Positions 15,843 through 18,964 of a stretch of DNA of 18,964 nt are shown here, piece by piece (position 1 is the first letter of the stretch; the number at the start of each line of letters is the position of its first letter). The notes below the pieces were generated by a model, which was not told the origin of the DNA, did no database searches, and saw only the letters and a list, made by a program, of their open reading frames with translations. The position numbers were made by a program, and so were the translations under genes. This DNA comes from an uncultured Collinsella sp. Its GTDB lineage: Bacteria > Actinomycetota > Coriobacteriia > Coriobacteriales > Coriobacteriaceae. The stretch is from NCBI GenBank assembly GCA_902475375.1, contig CABRZC010000034.1, forward strand, positions 1 through 18,964, in the 5' to 3' direction.

Positions 15843-15874
15843 AGGGGCGCTGTCTATGCACAGCGCCCCTTTTC
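15843..15874 (+). terminator. Riboswitch-linked terminator before thiM
   Basis: An 11-bp perfect stem (15843-15853 with 15860-15870) has a 6-nt loop, and the closing T and the bases after it read TTTTCT. It lies between the TPP aptamer and the AAGGAGG of thiM (15881-15887), where it would act as the expression platform. Confidence 0.9.
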
Positions 15875-15895
15875 TATGCCAAGGAGGCATGTGCA

Positions 15896-16735
15896 GTGAT
15901 CGATTCGGAACAGCTTAAGCAAAACGTAGTCAAGGCCGTGGAGGAGATTCGCGCCACCAATCCCATGGCCGGCTCCATCACCAACACGGTGACGATTGAT
16001 TTTGTCGCCAATGCTCAGCTCGCCGTGGGCGGTTCGGCCGCTATGGTCTATCTGCCCGACGAGGGCGAGGCACTCGTTGCCGGCGGCGGCGCCATCTATC
16101 TCAACATGGGCACGCTCTTCCCCATCTACGAGCAGACGATTCCCCGCGCAGCCAAGGCGGCACACGACGCCGGCAAGCCCTGGGTGCTCGATCCGGTGGG
16201 CCTGGGCATCGGCAGCCTGCGCACCCAGCTGGTAAACGAACTCAAGCAGTACAAACCCGCCATCGTGCGCGGCAACGCCTCCGAGATTATCGCGCTCGCC
16301 GGCCTGTGGGGTCTTGAGGGTGAAGCCGCCGATCTGAGCCGCGTGCGCGGCGTCGACACCACCGATACGGTTGACGCCGCCCGCGATGCCGCCGTGGCGC
16401 TCGCCCGCTACACCGGTGGCGCCGTAGTGGTCTCGGGTGAGGTCGACCTGATCACCGACGGCACGACCGTGGCCAAATCCCACGGCGGCAGCCCGCTCAT
16501 GTCCAAGATCACCGGCTGCGGTTGCTCGCAGGGCGGCGTGCTGGCCGTGTACGCCTGTGCCACCGACCCGTTTACGGCAGCCATCTGCGGCACCGCCGTC
16601 TACAACGTTGCCGGCACGCGTGCCGCCGCCGTTGCCGATGCCCCGGCAAGCTTTAAGGTCGCCTTTATCGACGAGCTCTACCGCGCGACCGCCCAGGACA
16701 TCGCCAACAACCAACTCGAGCTCGAGGAGGCATAA
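15896..16735 (+). CDS. thiM: Hydroxyethylthiazole kinase
   Basis: ThiM phosphorylates 4-methyl-5-(2-hydroxyethyl)thiazole with ATP in the cytoplasm, the salvage step that feeds ThiE. The 279-residue protein has the ribokinase-like ThiM signatures SITNTVTIDFVANAQLAVGG (27-46), VLDPVGLG (97-104), RGNASEI (125-131), VVVSGEVDLITDG and TGCGCSQGG (206-214). The TGCGC motif carries the Cys of the ThiM active site. The start is GTG 15896, 8 nt after AAGGAGG; the nearby ATG at 15889 is out of frame. It is the first gene of the riboswitch-controlled operon, and its stop lies 3 nt before the next ATG. Confidence 0.95.
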   Translation: MIDSEQLKQNVVKAVEEIRATNPMAGSITNTVTIDFVANAQLAVGGSAAMVYLPDEGEALVAGGGAIYLNMGTLFPIYEQTIPRAAKAAHDAGKPWVLDPVGLGIGSLRTQLVNELKQYKPAIVRGNASEIIALAGLWGLEGEAADLSRVRGVDTTDTVDAARDAAVALARYTGGAVVVSGEVDLITDGTTVAKSHGGSPLMSKITGCGCSQGGVLAVYACATDPFTAAICGTAVYNVAGTRAAAVADAPASFKVAFIDELYRATAQDIANNQLELEEA

Positions 16736-16738
16736 GCC

Positions 16739-17080
16739 ATGTCCGAGCCCGCAACCAATGCCGGTATGAACACGCTCGTTGCCGTAGCCATCGCCCCGTG
16801 CGGCACCGGCGACGAGCTATCCGCCGAGGTCGCCGAGGCCGTGCGCGTCATTCGCGAGAGCGGCCTTCCCAACCGCACCACCTCGATGTTCACCGAGATC
16901 GAGGGCGACTGGGACGAGGTCATGCAGGTCGTGCGCGACGCAACCTTTGTGTTGGCGAACAAGGGCATCCGCACCGAAGTCGTGCTCAAAGCCGATATTC
17001 GACCCGGATTTACCGACACCATGACCGGCAAACTCGAGCGCATGGAAGCACAGATCAAAGAGCAGGAGGAAGCACGATGA
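16739..17080 (+). CDS. Thiamine-binding protein of the MTH1187/YkoF family
   Basis: This 113-residue protein has the ferredoxin-like fold pattern of the Thiamine_BP family: a first strand NTLVAVAIAPCGTGDELSAE (11-30), TTSMFTEIEGDWDEVMQVVR (47-66), and VVLKADIRPG (81-90), where the KxDxR pattern is typical. It ends in a charged helix. Family members are small cytoplasmic proteins that bind thiamine or related pyrimidine or thiazole compounds; no enzyme activity is established. The position between thiM and thiE suggests it carries or buffers an intermediate of the pathway, which is inference. The start at 16739 follows GAGGAGG. Its stop codon overlaps the thiE start in an ATGA arrangement, implying translational coupling. 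Confidence 0.85.
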   Translation: MSEPATNAGMNTLVAVAIAPCGTGDELSAEVAEAVRVIRESGLPNRTTSMFTEIEGDWDEVMQVVRDATFVLANKGIRTEVVLKADIRPGFTDTMTGKLERMEAQIKEQEEAR

Positions 17081-17772
17081 GTATCCGCGACAACCTTGAT
17101 ATCTCGGCCTATCTGGTACTCGGCCCCGAAAACACGCTGGGACGTCCCGTGGGCGATGTGGTGGCCCAGGCGCTCGATGCAGGCTTTACCTGCATCCAGG
17201 TGCGCTCCAAGGTGGCAAGCGCCCGCGAGATCATCGCGCTGACCGGCGACGCCGCGCAGGCTATCGCACAGGCCGGCAAGACCGGTCAGGTCGCCTTGCT
17301 GATCGACGACCGCCTGGACTGCGTACTCGCCGCGCGCGAGCAGGGCATCGCTGTCGACGGCGTGCACGTGGGCCAAAGCGATATTCCCGTCGAGGTCTGC
17401 CGTAAACTGTTGGGCCCCGACGCCATCGTGGGCCTTTCGGCCCGTTGCGAGGAGATGCTCGAGTACGTCAAGACCGCCGACATGAGCCTGGTCGACTACC
17501 TGGGCATCGGTCCACTCCACGAGACCGAGACCAAACGCGACTGCGGACGCGCAGCCGACGGCTCTATCATTACCAAGAGCTTTGAGGACCTGGCCGCACT
17601 CCACGCGGCAAGCCCCGTGCCCATCGTGGTGGGCGGCGGCGTCAAGACGGCCGATCTACCGCAGCTCAAGGCTACCGGTGTTGACGGCTTCTTTGTGGTG
17701 AGCGCCGTCTGCAGTGCCGACGACCCCTACGCCGCAGCCAAGGAGCTCGTCGACACTTGGCAGCAGGCATAG
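17077..17772 (+). CDS. thiE: Thiamine-phosphate synthase
   Basis: ThiE joins hydroxymethylpyrimidine diphosphate with thiazole phosphate to give thiamine phosphate. The 231-residue TIM-barrel protein carries the family motifs QVRSK (41-45), LLIDDRLD (74-81), GVHVGQSD (95-102), VGLSA (118-122), DYLGIGPLHETETKRD (140-155) and VVGGGVK (184-190). The start at 17077 overlaps the preceding stop by 4 nt and has AGGAGGA upstream; a longer open frame beginning at 16798 lies out of frame inside the preceding gene. It is the last gene of the operon; thiD and thiC are not in the window, so HMP-PP must be made elsewhere or imported. Confidence 0.95.
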   Translation: MSIRDNLDISAYLVLGPENTLGRPVGDVVAQALDAGFTCIQVRSKVASAREIIALTGDAAQAIAQAGKTGQVALLIDDRLDCVLAAREQGIAVDGVHVGQSDIPVEVCRKLLGPDAIVGLSARCEEMLEYVKTADMSLVDYLGIGPLHETETKRDCGRAADGSIITKSFEDLAALHAASPVPIVVGGGVKTADLPQLKATGVDGFFVVSAVCSADDPYAAAKELVDTWQQA

Positions 17773-17814
17773 GCATAGGCCGAGCAGCTTATTCGCGGCC
17801 TCATATCTTCAGCA

Positions 17815-17864
17815 ACGGAAAGCGCATCCCAGAATGGACGTCCAAACTGGGATGCGCTTTCCGT
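17815..17864. repeat. Hairpin repeat unit 1 (perfect 18-bp stem)
   Basis: Arms at 17815-17832 and 17847-17864 are perfectly complementary over 18 bp around a 14-nt loop. The arms contain GGAAAGCGCATCCCAG and its complement. No U-tract follows on either strand, so it is not a standard terminator, though it could still protect or end transcripts of thiE. Confidence 0.85.
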
Positions 17865-17874
17865 ATAGAGAACC

Positions 17875-17927
17875 AGTGGGAAACTGCATCCCAGTCTGAA
17901 CGCATATTCCGGGATGAACTTTCCGCT
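17875..17927. repeat. Hairpin repeat unit 2
   Basis: This is an imperfect copy of the same element. CTGCATCCCAG on the left faces CGGGATGAACTTTCCGCT on the right. The loop TCTGAACGCATATTC resembles that of unit 3 (TTCCAAACGCCCATTC). Confidence 0.75.
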
Positions 17928-17938
17928 ACGGGCCTCTC

Positions 17939-17988
17939 GCGGAAACCGCACCCCATTCCAAACGCCCATTCCGGGATGCGCTTTCCGC
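17939..17988. repeat. Hairpin repeat unit 3
   Basis: This is an imperfect copy with GCGGAAACCGCACCCC on the left and GGGATGCGCTTTCCGC on the right. The unit starts lie 60 and 64 nt apart (17815, 17875, 17939), so the three form a short tandem array ending 9 nt before the patatin-like gene's stop. Confidence 0.75.
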
Positions 17989-17997
17989 ATGCGACCC

Positions 17998-18867
17998 TTA
18001 CTCCGCCAGATACGCTTCCAATGCCGGCAAAGTCGCCTCCGCATCGTGGCGGCCGATCTGATAGATGCGCTCGAGCTCATCGGGCTCGCGGCACAGCGAC
18101 GGCACCTTCACCGATTCGCTCGGACGCACCACAAAGACCTCGCCGGCAGCCTCGCGACGTGCCAGGTCATCGAGCGTGGCATTGTAGACCTCATGCCGAT
18201 GCTCAAGCGCCGCAACAAACTCCGGATAGTGACGGAACACGCGACGCAGCATGGGCATCACGCTGTTGGGCTGCTTCACAAAGCCCGCCGGCTGCGTGAG
18301 CACCACGATATTGCGGTCATACCCCTGCGCAAACAGCCATGCACTGGGAATAGAATCGGCCACGCCACCATCCAGATACTTATGCCCGTCAATAGCAACG
18401 GGACGCGTCGCCACGGGAATCGCCGACGATGCCCGGATCCACTCGATATCCCGCTCGTCGCCATAGGGCAGGTCGTGGTAGACGGCCTTGCCCGTCTCGA
18501 TATCGGTACACACGCACGTAAACCGCATGGGGCAGGCGCGATATGCCTCCAGATCGATGGGATCGCGCTCGATGGGTACCTCATGATAGGCAAACTCGGC
18601 ATTGAACATATCGCCGGTTCGCAACCAGCTCGTCACGCTCGCATAGCGCTTGTCGGCGCAATAGGCCTTGTTGTAGCGAATGGCGCGGCCGATCTGCCGC
18701 GATTTAAAGTTGTAGCCAAACGCCGCGCCCGCTGAGACACCCACCATATGGTCGCAAGTTAAGCCGCGCTCCATCCATACGTCGAGCACGCCCGCCGTAT
18801 ACATACCGCGGTAGCCGCCTCCCTCGAGCGCGAGCCCCACCGTGCGCGTCGTATCTGGCTGCGTCAT
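17998..18867 (-). CDS. Patatin-like phospholipase (YjjU type)
   Basis: The 289-residue protein has the patatin fold: an oxyanion loop EGGGYRGMY (15-23), a nucleophile elbow GVSAGA with Ser45, and DGG (166-168) with catalytic Asp166, giving a Ser-Asp dyad. The C-terminal part from about 190 (NIVVLTQPAGFVKQP, then HRHEVYNATLDDLARREAAG) is typical of the YjjU-like bacterial group. It probably hydrolyses acyl esters of phospholipids or related lipids. No signal peptide or membrane segment is seen, so it is cytoplasmic or peripheral. The ATG at 18867 follows an ACGGGGATG stretch. It appears to be a single-gene unit, convergent with the thi operon. Confidence 0.9.
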   Translation of the reverse strand: MTQPDTTRTVGLALEGGGYRGMYTAGVLDVWMERGLTCDHMVGVSAGAAFGYNFKSRQIGRAIRYNKAYCADKRYASVTSWLRTGDMFNAEFAYHEVPIERDPIDLEAYRACPMRFTCVCTDIETGKAVYHDLPYGDERDIEWIRASSAIPVATRPVAIDGHKYLDGGVADSIPSAWLFAQGYDRNIVVLTQPAGFVKQPNSVMPMLRRVFRHYPEFVAALEHRHEVYNATLDDLARREAAGEVFVVRPSESVKVPSLCREPDELERIYQIGRHDAEATLPALEAYLAE

Positions 18868-18888
18868 GCGATCATCCCCGTTTCTGCG

Positions 18889-18917
18889 TTTTTAAACGGG
18901 ACAAGTATACCCGTCAA
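18889..18917 (-). promoter_or_regulatory. Possible promoter of the patatin-like gene
   Basis: On the minus strand TTGACG (18912-18917) is followed after 17 nt by TAAAAA (18889-18894), 21 nt before the start codon. The -35 is good and the -10 only fair; TATACT in between is an alternative -10. Confidence 0.4.
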
Positions 18918-18964
18918 CATATATCGTCTCAGTCGCATTTTCATCGAACATCGCATCGTCGTGT

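Noticed and set aside
17815..17988. Possible CRISPR array
   Set aside because: Only three imperfect units are present. Each is a hairpin with a related loop rather than identical repeats with unique spacers, and no cas genes are nearby.

Overview
The window looks like chromosomal DNA of a gut actinobacterium of the class Coriobacteriia, most likely Collinsella. This is an inference from the high-GC codon use, a bile salt hydrolase, LAATGD-type sorting signals, and close-packed metabolic genes with strong GGAGG ribosome binding sites. I ran no database search. No tRNA, rRNA, CRISPR array, integrase or transposase is visible.

Layout, left to right. (1) 1-2921: the 3' half of a DMT-family (EamA) exporter, then a Kup potassium transporter preceded by two perfect palindromes. 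(2) 3001-4517, minus strand: a bile salt hydrolase, and upstream of it a small peptide-deformylase-like protein whose catalytic Glu is replaced by Met. (3) 4711-6021: an AzgA-type NCS2 purine permease. (4) 6231-10074: two paralogous, sortase-anchored beta-helix surface proteins in tandem. The DNA between them carries a nearly intact 45-nt copy of the 3' end of the permease gene, which records how the pair arose. (5) 10282-10947: a small alpha/beta-hydrolase esterase. (6) 11009-12343, minus: a UraA-type uracil permease. (7) 12466-15570, minus: a Cof-type HAD phosphatase, a LysR-type regulator and a MetE-like C-terminal-domain methyltransferase. The gap before the methyltransferase holds a palindrome resembling the streptococcal MET box. 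(8) 15611-15712: a 102-bp nested inverted repeat. (9) 15739-17772: a TPP riboswitch with terminator, then thiM, a thiamine-binding-protein gene and thiE as one tight operon. (10) 17815-17988: three related hairpin elements. (11) 17998-18867, minus: a patatin-like phospholipase.

Functionally this is mainly uptake and salvage: potassium, purines, uracil, the thiazole moiety of thiamine, and methionine synthesis. Host-facing traits are also present: bile salt deconjugation and anchored surface proteins. The least explained parts are the duplicated surface-protein locus with its permease tail, the Glu-to-Met deformylase homologue, the two repeat families around the thi operon, and the MET-box-like site.
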